DNA of 58,683 nt, taken from contig CAIVPR010000096.1 of NCBI GenBank assembly GCA_903907865.1, positions 1 through 58,683 on the forward strand. The letters are read 5' to 3'. A model generated the notes under the pieces. That model worked only from the letters and a program-made list of their open reading frames with translations, had not been told where the DNA came from and ran no database searches. This DNA comes from an uncultured Acidobacteriia bacterium. Its GTDB lineage: Bacteria > Acidobacteriota > Terriglobia > Bryobacterales > Bryobacteraceae. How positions within the stretch are numbered: position 1 is the first letter of the stretch; each line of letters starts with the position of its first letter. Positions 32,752 through 42,194 of this stretch are shown here, piece after piece. A program made the position numbers and the translations under genes.

Positions 32752-33420
32752 TTAGAGAATCCGGATCCCCATCAACGGTGCCAAGCCCAACGCCTGCGCC
32801 GTGTCCACCACCAGTCCCGCCACATCTTCCACGGTCACCCGCAGTCCGTCGATATTCGATCCCCGCACGTCCGTCCCCACCAGTTTCGACCGGCTCAGCT
32901 CCACATTGCGCAGATTGCAGCGTCGGAACACGCAGCCGCTCAGGTCGGCGGCGTAGAAGTCGGCGTCCTCGAAGTCGCAGGCGTCAAACTCGCAGTTCTT
33001 GAACTTCGACATGCGGAATTGGGAATACCGCTGGTCGCCGCCGGAGAACAGCACGTCTTGGAATTCCGAGTCGCCCGCCCGCAGCCCGGTCATGCGGCAC
33101 CCGATAAACTCCACCCGGACTGCCGACAGCGCCCGGACCTGGACGTTCGCCAAGTCGCATTCGGCGAAGCGCACGTCTTTCCAGAGTGCCGAACGCACGG
33201 AGACTCCTGGCATGCCCACGGTCTGCAGGATGCTCGCCTCCAGCCGCATCGAGCGGAACGAGGCTGATTCCGATATCCGCACGCCCCGCACCAGCAGTTC
33301 GTTCAGATCTACTTCCCCGTCGTCGAACAGGCCTGTGGCGTCGGACTCCTCCAACCCGCGCGGCAAATCCGCCGCATCCCGAACAAATCCGCCCTTGGCC
33401 GCCGCTTTCCGTGTCTTCAC
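32752..33420 (-). CDS. pentapeptide-repeat protein
   Basis: A 222-residue protein with pentapeptide A(D/N)LXX-like repeats: VRFAECDLANVQVRAL, VEFIGCRMTGLRAGD, CEFDACDFEDADFYAADLSG, CVFRRCNLRNVELSRSKLVG. These build a right-handed quadrilateral helix that can mimic DNA, but the target is unknown. A short N-terminal part (RGLEESDATGLFDDGEVDLN) precedes the repeats. GTG at 33420 is chosen; upstream residues in the frame are not repeat-like. It is divergent from the cyclase gene. Confidence 0.8.
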   Translation of the reverse strand: MKTRKAAAKGGFVRDAADLPRGLEESDATGLFDDGEVDLNELLVRGVRISESASFRSMRLEASILQTVGMPGVSVRSALWKDVRFAECDLANVQVRALSAVRVEFIGCRMTGLRAGDSEFQDVLFSGGDQRYSQFRMSKFKNCEFDACDFEDADFYAADLSGCVFRRCNLRNVELSRSKLVGTDVRGSNIDGLRVTVEDVAGLVVDTAQALGLAPLMGIRIL

Positions 33421-33465
33421 GCTTCTACCAAGATGCCACGGAACCGCATGCGATAGGCTTTCCAC

Positions 33466-34443
33466 ATGCGCCGCCTTGCGATTGCCGCTTCGACCTTGAT
33501 TGCGCTGGGAACCCTCGCCGCCCAGTCGCCCGCCCGGAAACCGCTGAACAAGTCCGATATCGAGGCCCTGATGAAGGAGCTTTCCAACTGGGGACGCTGG
33601 GGGAAGGCCGACCAGATCGGCACCGTCAACCTGATCACCGGTGCCAAGCGCCGCGAGGCCGCCGGGCTCGTCAAGGACGGCAAATCTCTCTCGCTCTCCC
33701 ATGACGTTCTTCTGGACCCGGCCCCGGACAATCCCGACCCATTCGGCCACCTCATGACCTACACCGGTGCCAAGCCCAACGGCGACTGGTTCATGGACCA
33801 GTACACCGTCCGCTTCCACGGCCTCGCCCACACCCACATGGATTCGCTCGCGCATTCGGCGTGGAACGGCAAGATGTACAACGGGTTTTCGCAACTGGAC
33901 GTGACCGAGAAGGGCGCGAAGGAACTGGGCATCACGGGGTTCCGCGACGGCATCTTCTCGCGCGCCATCATCATGGACATCCCGCGTCTCAAGGGGCTGC
34001 CCTACTTGGAGCCCGGCACCGCGATCTATCCCGAGGATCTCGAAGCCTGGGAGAAGAAGACGGGCGTCAAGGTCGGGTCGGGCGATGTTGTGTTCATCCG
34101 CACCGGTCGCTGGGCCCGTCGGGCGGCCAAAGGCCCTTGGGATCCAGCCAAGATCGCGGGGCTCCATGCTTCCTGCGTCCCTTGGCTCAAAAAACGCGAC
34201 GTTGCGATTGCGGGTAGTGACGCATGTCTTGACGTATTGCCGTCACTTGTGGACGGGGTGGTCCAGCCGGTGCACCAGTTGCTGCTGATCGCGATGGGGA
34301 TGCCGATCCTGGACAACTGCGACCTCGAAGCCGCCGCCGCGGAGGCCGCCCGCACCAACCACTGGGCGTTCCTAGTGACTGCGACGCCGCTGGCGGTGCC
34401 CGGCGGGACCGGGTCGCCGTTGAATCCTGTGGCGGTGTTCTAA
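33466..34443 (+). CDS. secreted cyclase / kynurenine-formamidase-like metallohydrolase
   Basis: An exported 325-residue protein (signal LAIAASTLIALGTLAA) of the PF04199 cyclase family. Metal-binding signature is LAHTHMDSLAH near residue 125 (HxHxDxxxH type), with GDVVFIRTGRWARR and a final AIAGSDACLDVLP. Family members include arylformamidase (tryptophan breakdown) and polyketide cyclases; many soil bacteria have secreted ones with unknown substrates. The gene stands alone, with no neighbouring pathway gene. Confidence 0.85.
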   Translation: MRRLAIAASTLIALGTLAAQSPARKPLNKSDIEALMKELSNWGRWGKADQIGTVNLITGAKRREAAGLVKDGKSLSLSHDVLLDPAPDNPDPFGHLMTYTGAKPNGDWFMDQYTVRFHGLAHTHMDSLAHSAWNGKMYNGFSQLDVTEKGAKELGITGFRDGIFSRAIIMDIPRLKGLPYLEPGTAIYPEDLEAWEKKTGVKVGSGDVVFIRTGRWARRAAKGPWDPAKIAGLHASCVPWLKKRDVAIAGSDACLDVLPSLVDGVVQPVHQLLLIAMGMPILDNCDLEAAAAEAARTNHWAFLVTATPLAVPGGTGSPLNPVAVF

Positions 34444-34463
34444 CGTTCGGCCCTCGGCATGCA

Positions 34464-34484
34464 CTGTCCCTGATCAGAGGACAG
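34464..34484 (+). promoter_or_regulatory. hairpin overlapping the ribosome site of the baeRF-like gene
   Basis: CTGTCC (34464-34469) and GGACAG (34479-34484) form a perfect six-base stem just before the ATG at 34489, and the AGAGGA ribosome site lies in its right arm and loop. Folding would hide the site. It may be chance; a longer stem is not seen. Confidence 0.3.
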
Positions 34485-34488
34485 AACC

Positions 34489-35634
34489 ATGACCGCAACA
34501 GTCGCACCAGTCAGCATCGCCACGCCAACCATTGCCACACCCTTGGACGCGGACACACTTCGGAAGCTGGCCACGCAGCCGGGTCCCTGTATTACCTTGC
34601 TGATCCCCGCCAGTCACCCCGGAACCCTGGAGGGCTTGAGGCGCGCGGTCATCACTGACCTGCTCAAGTCAGCCAAACGGCAGTTGCACGATCACAAGTG
34701 GTGCGCCGACTCGGAGGCGTTGCTGGTTCCGATGCGTGATTTCGCTGCCGCGATGGAGTCCGTTGGCCCGGGGACGGCAGTGTTCTCCGCTCCGGGGTTC
34801 TTTCACGCGGCATTGGCCCCGGAAGTTCCGCTGCCAATCGCCAAGGTTGCCAACCATTTCCTGATTGCGCCGCTCGCCGAGTCCGTATTTGCGCCTCAGG
34901 AATTCCACATTCTCGCCCTGAACCGCAAGGCGTTGCGCCTGATCCACTTCAACCGGGGCCGCTGCTCTGAAGTTCCGCTTCCGGATTCGGTTCCGGCCAA
35001 TGAAGAGGCGTTCGAATTGATGGACAGTTCGGACCACGAACTGCGCAACCGCTCCACCGCCGGACCGGGACACGGCGCGATGGGTGCGGTCGTTTTTGGA
35101 ACCACCACGGGGACCGAGAGCCGCCGGGACAAGGAACACCACTTCTACTTGGCGGTCGACCGGGGCCTCAAGGAGGTTGTCCGCGACGGGCTGCTGATGC
35201 TTGCCGGTGTTCGGGAAGAGGTTTTCGAGTACCGCCGCGCTGTGCACCATTGCCGGTTGATGGAAGGCATGCTGGAAGGCAGTCCCGACCACATTGCGAC
35301 GGCTCAACTCGCGGCAGAGGCGGCACGGGCGTCGGTGGAACATTACCACCTGTTGGGTGAGATCGTGATGGGGAAGATCCGCGAAATGCCGGATCGGGGA
35401 AGGAGCCTCGAAGGGATGCGCGAGGTTTTGAAGGCCGCCGAGGCCGGGCGGGTCCACCAGTTATGCGCTGCGGAAGACGCGGAATCGCTGGGCGACCTCC
35501 ACCATCCGCATAGCCGCGAGGACTTGGTGAACGCGGCAATCGTGGAAACGTTGCGGTACGCGGGTGAAGTGTTCCTGCTGCCGAAGGACCGCATGCCTGT
35601 GGCAAGTCCGGTGGCGGCTATTCTCAGGTATTGA
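34489..35634 (+). CDS. bacterial eRF1-like (baeRF) domain protein
   Basis: A 381-residue soluble protein resembling the bacterial archaeo-eukaryotic release-factor-like family 3: TLRKLATQPGPCITLLIPAS, FHILALNRKALRLIHFNRGR, DKEHHFYLAVDRGLKEVVRD and VVFGTTTGTESRRD. These proteins share the peptide-release-domain fold of eRF1 but their bacterial role is unsettled; some are proposed ribosome-associated or stress factors. A clustered His-rich surface (HPHSRED, HHFY) is notable. The gene is monocistronic here, between the cyclase gene and the convergent dehydratase. Confidence 0.75.
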   Translation: MTATVAPVSIATPTIATPLDADTLRKLATQPGPCITLLIPASHPGTLEGLRRAVITDLLKSAKRQLHDHKWCADSEALLVPMRDFAAAMESVGPGTAVFSAPGFFHAALAPEVPLPIAKVANHFLIAPLAESVFAPQEFHILALNRKALRLIHFNRGRCSEVPLPDSVPANEEAFELMDSSDHELRNRSTAGPGHGAMGAVVFGTTTGTESRRDKEHHFYLAVDRGLKEVVRDGLLMLAGVREEVFEYRRAVHHCRLMEGMLEGSPDHIATAQLAAEAARASVEHYHLLGEIVMGKIREMPDRGRSLEGMREVLKAAEAGRVHQLCAAEDAESLGDLHHPHSREDLVNAAIVETLRYAGEVFLLPKDRMPVASPVAAILRY

Positions 35635-35670
35635 GAAAAGCCGCCCACGGAAAATATGGCTGTGAACGGC

Positions 35671-37449
35671 CTAATGCGAGTGGCGCGGCACGGTCAACCG
35701 CAAATCGTTGTAGCCGATGGCGAACTCGAAGCACGCTCCCGTATCCAGTTGACCCACGTTGGCCCGGTAGAGTTCCTGCCAAGGCGAGTCGTTCTTCAAC
35801 TGGATCGGCGGCATGGCGGCCCGGCGGCTCGCTATTTCCTCGTCCGACACCAGCAGGTCCACCCGTCGGTTGGTCAGATCCACCCGCAGCATGTCGCCGG
35901 TATGCAGGATCGCCATGTTGCCGCCCACCGCGGACTCCGGCACCGTGTGCAGGATCGATGGGCTGTCCGATGTCCCGCTCTGCCGGCCGTCGCCCATGCA
36001 CGGCAGCATGTTGAAGCCCTTACGCACCAAGTGGCCGGGAGGTGCCATGTTGACCACCTCGGCCGAACCCGGATATCCCACTGGCCCCGTGCCACGCACC
36101 ACCAGCATGCAGGTCTCGTCGATGTTCAAGGCCGGGTCCTCGATGCGACGCCTGTAGTCCTCCTGGCCTTCGAACACGATGACGCGCGAGGTGAAGCAAC
36201 CCTCCTCGCCGGGTGTGGACAGGAAACGCTCGCGGAAGTCCTGGCTGATGACCGACATCTTGATCAGCGCCGAATCGAACAGGTTGCCGCTGAGCACGAG
36301 GAAACCGGCCTTTTCCTTCACCGGGTTCTCGTAGGACTTGATCACCTTCGGGTCCAGGATCTTGGACTTCGCGTAGTTGTCCCCAATCGTCTTGCCCGTT
36401 ACCGTCATGGCCTCCGGGCGCAGCTTTCCGACCCGCAGAAGTTCGCCCATGATCGCCGGGACGCCGCCCGCGCGGTGGAAGCCTTCGCCCAGGTACTCAC
36501 CCGCTGGTTGCACATTCGCCAACAGCGGGATTTCCTGGCCGATCGCCTGGAAGTCGTTCAACTCCACAGGCACGCCCATGTGGCGCGCGATCGCAATGAG
36601 GTGCGGCGCGCAGTTGGTGGAGCCTCCGATGGCCGAATTGGCCACGATGGCGTTCTCGAAAGCCGCGCGGGTCAGGATCTTCGAAGGCGTCAGGTCTGCC
36701 TTCACCATGTCGACGATCCGGCGACCCGTTTCGTACGCATAGCGCGCCCGTTCGCCGTACTGCGCAGGCACCGACGCACAGCCGGGCAGCGACATCCCCA
36801 GCGCCTCGGCCAGCGAATTCATCGATAGCGCCGTGCCCATCGTGTTGCAATGTCCGGGGCTGGGGGCCGAACTCAGCGTGATGTCGATCAGTTCGTCGAC
36901 CGTGATGTTTCCTGCCGCCACCTGCCGACGCGCTTCCCACAGCGCCATGCCGGACCCGGCGAGCTTGCCGTTGTGGTAGCTGTCGAGCATCGGGCCGCCG
37001 GAGAGTACGATCGCCGGCATGTTGACCGTCGCCGCAGCCATCAGGGACGCGGGCGTGGTCTTGTCGCAAGCCGTGGTCAGCACGACGCCGTCAAAAGGGT
37101 ACCCGACGAGAATTTCCACCAGCCCGAGGTAGGCCAGATTGCGGTCGAGCGCCGCGGTCGGTCGGCGGCAGCTCTCCTGGATCGGGTGGATGGGGAATTC
37201 GAACGGGATGCCGCCGTTGTCGCGGATGCCGTCCTTGACCCGCTGCGCGAGGGTGAGGTGGATGCGGTTGCAGGGCGTGAGTTCGCTGCCCGACTGCGCG
37301 ATGCCGATGATCGGCTTGCCCGACTGCAGTTCGCCGCGCGTCAGGCCGAAGGTCGGATAGCGCTCCAGGTAGACCGCGGTCTCGCCCGGATCTTCCAGGT
37401 CGTTGAACCAAATCTCGCTGCGCCGCCGTGCCCGAATTTCGTCGCTCAT
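35671..37449 (-). CDS. IlvD/Edd-family sugar acid dehydratase
   Basis: A 592-residue iron-sulfur dehydratase. The three cluster Cys are in [17 protein letters not shown] and STNCAPHL. Other family signs are [18 protein letters not shown] and the C-terminal [20 protein letters not shown]. The length and motifs fit the xylonate/arabinonate/galactonate dehydratase branch rather than the shorter IlvD of branched-chain amino acid synthesis. Expected reaction: dehydration of a C5/C6 aldonate to a 2-keto-3-deoxy acid. Its ATG overlaps the stop of the FAD oxidoreductase by four bases (ATGA). Confidence 0.88.
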   Translation of the reverse strand: MSDEIRARRRSEIWFNDLEDPGETAVYLERYPTFGLTRGELQSGKPIIGIAQSGSELTPCNRIHLTLAQRVKDGIRDNGGIPFEFPIHPIQESCRRPTAALDRNLAYLGLVEILVGYPFDGVVLTTACDKTTPASLMAAATVNMPAIVLSGGPMLDSYHNGKLAGSGMALWEARRQVAAGNITVDELIDITLSSAPSPGHCNTMGTALSMNSLAEALGMSLPGCASVPAQYGERARYAYETGRRIVDMVKADLTPSKILTRAAFENAIVANSAIGGSTNCAPHLIAIARHMGVPVELNDFQAIGQEIPLLANVQPAGEYLGEGFHRAGGVPAIMGELLRVGKLRPEAMTVTGKTIGDNYAKSKILDPKVIKSYENPVKEKAGFLVLSGNLFDSALIKMSVISQDFRERFLSTPGEEGCFTSRVIVFEGQEDYRRRIEDPALNIDETCMLVVRGTGPVGYPGSAEVVNMAPPGHLVRKGFNMLPCMGDGRQSGTSDSPSILHTVPESAVGGNMAILHTGDMLRVDLTNRRVDLLVSDEEIASRRAAMPPIQLKNDSPWQELYRANVGQLDTGACFEFAIGYNDLRLTVPRHSH

Positions 37450-39038
37450 TTGCCGTCCTTGCTCTCGTGGTACTCCATCTCCGTGTTCAAATCCCAGAGA
37501 TTGGTCTTGTCGGTCTTGCCCGCAATGATGTTATCGACTGCCGTCATCGCCGTCAACATCGAGTGGTCCTGGTTGTTATACTTGTGCATCCCGTTCCGGC
37601 CCACGAGGAACAGGTTCTCAAACTGGCTGATGTAGCTTTTGACCTCGCCGAAGCGCTCGTAGGCCCCGAAGTAGGCGGGATAGGTCTTGGGTACGCGGAT
37701 CACGCAGGCGTCCAGAATGTCGGCGCGGTCGATGATCCCGATCTTCTCCATCTCGCGCGTGGCGAAATCGATCATGTCGGCATCGGTTTTCTTCCACAGG
37801 TCGTCGGTCTCGTAGCAGAAGTATTCGAGGCCGATCCACACGTTTTCCGGATCCGCCACCAGGTACGGGCTCCAGTTGTTGAAGATCTGCATGCGTCCGA
37901 CGAGGACGTCGGGCTCCTGAATGTAGACCCAGTTGTCTCGCAGCAGCTTGGCCGAGGTGTCGGATTCGTCCTTCACCTTCATCCGTTTCAGAAGGACGCC
38001 GACAGTGATGAAGTCGCGGTATTGAAGGTTGTCGGAAACCTCCAGCACGTTTGCCGGAACCGGGGCCCGGAGGCAGCGCATCAGTTCCTTGATCGGCATG
38101 GTGGAGAAGAAGTAGTCGGCCTCGACCACGCGGCGCTCGCCGGTTTCCTCGTGGACCATGCCTGCGGAGACGATCCGGAAGCCGTCGGTGGTGAGTTCGT
38201 CGACGGTCCAGCCCTTGTCGAGCTGGCCGCCCTTTGCCACAATGTCGTCGGCGATGTATTCCCAAAGCTGGCCGGGACCCAGTTTCGGGTAGAGGAAGCG
38301 CTCGATGAGCGAGGTTTCCGTGCCCTTCTGGTTGATTTCCTTGGAGCTGCCCTGGAACGCCTTCTTCAGGAAGTGGCTGATGGCCTTGGTGATGGAAAGG
38401 CCCTTGATGCGCTGTGCGCCCCATTCGGCGCTGATTTGGTCGCAGGGGACGCCCCAGACCTTCTCGGTGTAGGACTTGAAGAACGTGTTGTAGAGTTCGC
38501 GCCCGAACCGGTTGACGAGGAACTGCTCCAGCGATTTTTCGGGCTTGATCTGCGACGCCATCGCCTGCATGTAGCTCACGCCGATGCGGATGGTGCGCGC
38601 CACACCCAGTTTCGCGAGCGTGTCGCCGGTGAGTTGGATCGGATACTCGAAGAACCTGCGGAGAAAGTAGATGCGGGATTTCCGGCTGCGCACGAGCATG
38701 ACCCGGTCCTCATGGACGGGATCGGGTGCTACGGCGGGCTTTGCGTCGATGGCGCGCGTCTGGTTCTGGTAGGTGATCTGGAACGAACCCCCGCCGGATT
38801 TTTCCACCGGCATCACCTCCATCCACCAGTTCATGACGCGGTCGGACTTGGAGAAGAAGCGGTGGCCGCCGATGTCGATGCGGTTGCCCTTGTAGCGGAC
38901 GGTGCGCGAGATGCCCCCGATTTCCTGGCTCTTCTCGAGGACGGTCGGCGTGATGTCGGTGCGTTTCAGCAGTTCGAACGCCGCCGTCAAGCCAGCGGGT
39001 CCGGCCCCGATGATCAGGGCCTTGCGTTTTGTTGCCAA
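37446..39038 (-). CDS. FAD-dependent amine-oxidase/UDP-galactopyranose-mutase-like oxidoreductase
   Basis: A 530-residue flavoprotein: N-terminal [20 protein letters not shown] dinucleotide-binding loop, [40 protein letters not shown], and a C-terminal [20 protein letters not shown]. It resembles protoporphyrinogen-oxidase or UDP-galactopyranose-mutase-like proteins found near polysaccharide genes. The ATP/substrate specificity cannot be judged. TTG at 39038 is preceded by GAGG at normal distance; an upstream start would run into the yggX gene. It is coupled to the dehydratase. Confidence 0.8.
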   Translation of the reverse strand: MATKRKALIIGAGPAGLTAAFELLKRTDITPTVLEKSQEIGGISRTVRYKGNRIDIGGHRFFSKSDRVMNWWMEVMPVEKSGGGSFQITYQNQTRAIDAKPAVAPDPVHEDRVMLVRSRKSRIYFLRRFFEYPIQLTGDTLAKLGVARTIRIGVSYMQAMASQIKPEKSLEQFLVNRFGRELYNTFFKSYTEKVWGVPCDQISAEWGAQRIKGLSITKAISHFLKKAFQGSSKEINQKGTETSLIERFLYPKLGPGQLWEYIADDIVAKGGQLDKGWTVDELTTDGFRIVSAGMVHEETGERRVVEADYFFSTMPIKELMRCLRAPVPANVLEVSDNLQYRDFITVGVLLKRMKVKDESDTSAKLLRDNWVYIQEPDVLVGRMQIFNNWSPYLVADPENVWIGLEYFCYETDDLWKKTDADMIDFATREMEKIGIIDRADILDACVIRVPKTYPAYFGAYERFGEVKSYISQFENLFLVGRNGMHKYNNQDHSMLTAMTAVDNIIAGKTDKTNLWDLNTEMEYHESKDGK

Positions 39039-39066
39039 GAAATCCTCGGGGTGAATGGGGTGCGGA

Positions 39067-39345
39067 CTAGTGCGACTGGGGGACGAAATCGGGTGGCAGG
39101 GCGGCACCGATGCCGAAGAAGTACTGTTCCATCTGCTGGATGATGAACTCCTGGGCTTCCTGGGTCCCCAGGTTGAGCCGGTATTCGTTCATGAGCATCT
39201 TCATGTGCTCCACCCACATTTTCCACGCCTCTTTGGAAACGTTGTCGTAGATGCGTTGTCCGAGGGGGTGACCCTCGAACGGCACTTCGTCCAAGCCGTC
39301 CAACTCCCTCTGGAGCTTCACACAGAAAACTTTGCGGGTGGTCAT
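39067..39345 (-). CDS. yggX: Fe(II)-trafficking / oxidative-damage protection protein
   Basis: A 92-residue protein closely matching Ygg[21 protein letters not shown], then [20 protein letters not shown] and [20 protein letters not shown]. YggX protects iron-sulfur enzymes from oxidation and supplies ferrous iron. Having it upstream of the iron-sulfur dehydratase in one operon is an attractive link: protection of the labile cluster. It diverges from the HicBA pair. Confidence 0.92.
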   Translation of the reverse strand: MTTRKVFCVKLQRELDGLDEVPFEGHPLGQRIYDNVSKEAWKMWVEHMKMLMNEYRLNLGTQEAQEFIIQQMEQYFFGIGAALPPDFVPQSH

Positions 39346-39398
39346 CAGGTTCAGGATATCAAGCCGGGGCCCGTCAAAGTTTGGGGTAGGATAGAGGC

Positions 39399-39626
39399 AT
39401 GGTTGTTTCGATTGAATTGGACCGCGAGGAGGACGGGCGTTGGATCGCGGATGCCTTGGAGCTTCCCGGCGTTATGTGCTACGGGCACACACGGGAGGAG
39501 GCGATCTCCAATGCCGAGCGGTTGGCGATCACTGTGATTGAGGACCGAATCGCCCATCGGGAAATGCCGCGATCGGCGCTAGGGATTTCATTCGCGGTGC
39601 TTGATGAGCAGTTGGCCTTCCACTAA
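39399..39626 (+). CDS. hicB: HicB-type antitoxin
   Basis: A 75-residue HicB: MVVSIELDREEDGRWIADA with the ELPGV motif, then YGHTREEAISNAERLAITVI, the typical partial RNase-H-like fold. No DNA-binding tail is visible, so autoregulation may need the toxin. AGGA stands eight bases before the ATG. Order is antitoxin first, the reverse of classical hicA-hicB. It overlaps hicA by 23 bases. Confidence 0.85.
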   Translation: MVVSIELDREEDGRWIADALELPGVMCYGHTREEAISNAERLAITVIEDRIAHREMPRSALGISFAVLDEQLAFH

Positions 39627-39816
39627 AGCGCGCCGCGTGCTGGCGGCCCTGCTTCGAATTGGCTGGAGAGTTGGTCGTCAGAGCGGATCACACCGCGTCT
39701 TGGTCAAGCGCGGCTGGCCGGACTACGAGTTCGCCTTCCATGACCAAGCCGAGATCGGGCCCCGCATGCTTTCGCGAATTGCGAAGGCGACCGGATTGCG
39801 CTCCGAGGATCTCTAA
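39604..39816 (+). CDS. hicA: HicA-type mRNA interferase toxin
   Basis: A 70-residue HicA: double-stranded RNA-binding-like fold with ARRVLAALLRIGWRVGRQ and SGSHRVLVKRGWPDYEFAFH. The catalytic His is in GSHRVL, as in known HicA toxins. ATG at 39604, inside hicB, is the best start (a TTG three bases earlier is possible). Together with hicB it forms a self-contained toxin-antitoxin unit between yggX and an unknown gene. Confidence 0.85.
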   Translation: MSSWPSTKARRVLAALLRIGWRVGRQSGSHRVLVKRGWPDYEFAFHDQAEIGPRMLSRIAKATGLRSEDL

Positions 39817-39843
39817 GCTCTGCAGTTGCTCAGCCGCGCACAG

Positions 39844-40233
39844 CTACGCGGCGTGCTCTTTCAGCCACTTTTCTTCCCACCCGCGGAACTCGGCATCGCA
39901 CTCGGCGAGTTCGGCCGGGGAAACCTGCAGGAACTCGCGGTCGAGGTCGCCCGCTTCCGCGATGGTGCGGGTGAGCTTGATGGCGGCGATGCGGGAGCAC
40001 CAGGTGTCGGTCAACTGGCGGCCCGTGCGCGCGGTGTACTCGAGCAGCATCGGGTGATGGAGGACGACAACGCGCTTCATGGTCGTGGTGCCGTCGGAAA
40101 GGAGGTAGCCGACGTCAACCGAATCACTGTGGCGGATCGAGATGCCGTTTTGGTTGTACTTGAACTGTACGTGCCAGTCGCTTCCGAAGGGGTCGGCGAC
40201 CTGGAAATCGCGGAAATTTTCCATCGTTACCAT
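39844..40233 (-). CDS. conserved small protein, unknown
   Basis: A 129-residue soluble protein: FRDFQVADPFGSDWHVQFKY, NQNGISIRHSDSVDVGYLLS, MKRVVVLHHPMLLEYTARTG and a helical C-terminus ending EEKWLKEHAA. I do not recognise a domain, but the well-formed strand and helix pattern and ordinary codon use suggest a real gene. Met at residue 4 (ATG 40224) is an equally likely start. It is convergent with hicA. Confidence 0.65.
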   Translation of the reverse strand: MVTMENFRDFQVADPFGSDWHVQFKYNQNGISIRHSDSVDVGYLLSDGTTTMKRVVVLHHPMLLEYTARTGRQLTDTWCSRIAAIKLTRTIAEAGDLDREFLQVSPAELAECDAEFRGWEEKWLKEHAA

Positions 40234-40313
40234 CGTAGCAAGGGGGAGACCAAGGCCCCGACAAATGCGGTCGTCGTCCGGTCGCCCCTAGTACGCTGGT
40301 ATTTACTACTCAA

Positions 40314-41081
40314 ATGGCATACGAGCGAGAGTTGACGATTGGAGCCGAGATCGCGCGCAAGGCTGGCGATCTGGCGTTGCGGATCCGCGAGGGCGGGCTC
40401 GGGATCGAGATCAAGTCCGACGAGTCGCCTGTTACCGTGGCCGACAAGGCCTGCGAGAAGCTGATCGTCGAGGAGTTGACGGCAGCCTTTCCCGGCGACG
40501 GCTTGCTGGGCGAAGAGGGCGCGCTGCAGGAATCGACCAACGGTCGGCGCTGGATCATCGACCCCATTGACGGCACCCGCGACTTTATCCGCGGCACGGG
40601 CGCGTGGAGTGTGCTCATCGGCATGGAAGAGGATGGCGAGGTGGTTGCCGGACACGCGTACTTCCCGGCGTACGGCAACATGTATTCGGCTGCCAAGGGC
40701 GAAGGGGCATTCCGCGACGGCGAGCGCATCCATTGTTCCGACGTTGCAAAGAAGAGCGACGCGCTGATCTGCTGCAACGGCCTCGGGTTCATGCACCGCT
40801 ACGGATTCGCGCCTGAGTTGGTGGACTGGCTCGCGGGTTTCTGGACCGTCCGCAGCATGGGTGGCTGCCTGGACGCGATGCTGCTGGCGCGTGGCAGCGC
40901 CGACGTGTGGGTCGAGGCGCAGGCCAAGCCGTGGGATTTGGCACCGCTGAAGATCATCGCGCAGGAGGCCGGGCTGGTCACGTTCGATTTCTCGGGCGTC
41001 GACACGATCTACGGGGGCAACTACGTGATTACGGTTCCGGCGCTGGCCGAAGAGATCAAGTCGTTCACGAGGAAGGGTTGA
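40314..41081 (+). CDS. inositol-monophosphatase-family phosphatase
   Basis: A 255-residue Mg-dependent phosphatase: LTIGAEIARKAGDLALRIRE, DESPVTVADKACEKLI, GLLGEEG and WIIDPIDGTRDFIRGTGAWS, the core metal-binding motif, with a final WVEAQAKPWDLAPLKIIAQE. This family covers inositol and histidinol-phosphate phosphatases (HisN) and 3'-phosphoadenosine phosphatases. HisN is plausible, but there are no his genes nearby. The next gene, a polyol dehydrogenase, starts only five bases downstream, so they are co-transcribed. Confidence 0.9.
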   Translation: MAYERELTIGAEIARKAGDLALRIREGGLGIEIKSDESPVTVADKACEKLIVEELTAAFPGDGLLGEEGALQESTNGRRWIIDPIDGTRDFIRGTGAWSVLIGMEEDGEVVAGHAYFPAYGNMYSAAKGEGAFRDGERIHCSDVAKKSDALICCNGLGFMHRYGFAPELVDWLAGFWTVRSMGGCLDAMLLARGSADVWVEAQAKPWDLAPLKIIAQEAGLVTFDFSGVDTIYGGNYVITVPALAEEIKSFTRKG

Positions 41082-41085
41082 TCCG

Positions 41086-42114
41086 ATGAAGTCGGCGGAA
41101 CTGTGCGGGTTGCGTGAATTCCGGGTGGTGGATGCGGCGTTGCCGGATCCGGGGCCGGGCGAGGTGCAGGTCGAAGTGAAGGCGGTCGGGATCTGCGGGT
41201 CCGACATGCATTACTTCACGGAGGGCGGGATCGGCGATTCACCGTGCAACTATCCGGTGGTCCTGGGCCATGAGCCGGCGGGCGTGATGGTGAAGGCTGG
41301 TCCGGGCGTGAGCGGGATCGATCCGGGCGACCATTTTTCCCTGGAGCCAGCGGTGCCGTGCGGCGGCTGCGAGCCTTGCGGGAACGGCAAGCACAACCTT
41401 TGCAACAACATGTACTTCCTGAGTTCTGGCGGGATTCCGGGCTTCTTCCGGGAGCGCGTGAACCTGCCGGTCCATAACCTGATCCCGGTGCCGAAGCACG
41501 TGGGCCTCAAGGAAGCGACGCTGGTGGAGCCGATTGCGGTGGCGCTGCATTCGTTGACGTTCCCGTCGTTGCGGGCGGGCGAGACGGTGGTGGTGTACGG
41601 GACGGGGCCGATCGGGCTGCTGACCATCGCGGCGTTGAAGCTGGCGGGCGCGGGGCGGGTTTGGGCGGTCGATACGGTGCCGCACCGGCGCGCGATGGCT
41701 TTGGCGATGGGCGCGGACGTGGCGCTGGATTCGCCGGGTTCGGAGCAACAGATTTTGCGGGATACCAACAACCGGGGCGTGGACATCGCGTTCGACTGCG
41801 CGGCTGGGATCGACACGGTGAACCAGTGCGCACGGGCGCTTGCGAAGTCCGGTCGGCTGGTGTACACGGCGATTCCAGGGGCGATCCACATGCCGTTCTT
41901 CGTGCCGGCGTTCCGTAAGAAGGAGATTTCGTTCTTCAACGTGTTCCGGTCGAACCACCAGACGGAGCGGGCGCGGGATGTGCTGGCGGAGAACGTGGCG
42001 AAGTTTGCGCCGCTGTTGACGCATGCGCGGCCGATCGAGGAGATCCAGGGTGCGTTCGAGGTGGCGTCGAGCTATGTGGACGGCGTGGGGAAGATGGTGG
42101 TGATTCCGGCGTAG
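41086..42114 (+). CDS. zinc-dependent sorbitol/polyol dehydrogenase
   Basis: A 342-residue medium-chain dehydrogenase: GICGSDMHYFTEGG (catalytic zinc Cys and His), VLGHEPAGVM, CGGCEPCGNGKHNLCNN (structural zinc, four Cys), and the cofactor loop VVVYGTGPIGLLTIAALKLA. The PHRRAMALAMGAD and SGRLVYTAIP segments fit sorbitol/xylitol/threonine dehydrogenase relatives. Probable role: NAD-linked oxidation of a polyol, next to a sugar-phosphate-like phosphatase. It converges with the large secreted protein gene. Confidence 0.9.
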   Translation: MKSAELCGLREFRVVDAALPDPGPGEVQVEVKAVGICGSDMHYFTEGGIGDSPCNYPVVLGHEPAGVMVKAGPGVSGIDPGDHFSLEPAVPCGGCEPCGNGKHNLCNNMYFLSSGGIPGFFRERVNLPVHNLIPVPKHVGLKEATLVEPIAVALHSLTFPSLRAGETVVVYGTGPIGLLTIAALKLAGAGRVWAVDTVPHRRAMALAMGADVALDSPGSEQQILRDTNNRGVDIAFDCAAGIDTVNQCARALAKSGRLVYTAIPGAIHMPFFVPAFRKKEISFFNVFRSNHQTERARDVLAENVAKFAPLLTHARPIEEIQGAFEVASSYVDGVGKMVVIPA

Positions 42115-42194
42115 TTGCCGGGGCAGGTGCCTGACGATGGCCCGCGCAGCCTGTTCGGAGTACCGAAAACACGCTGCCACGGCCAACTGCCGCA

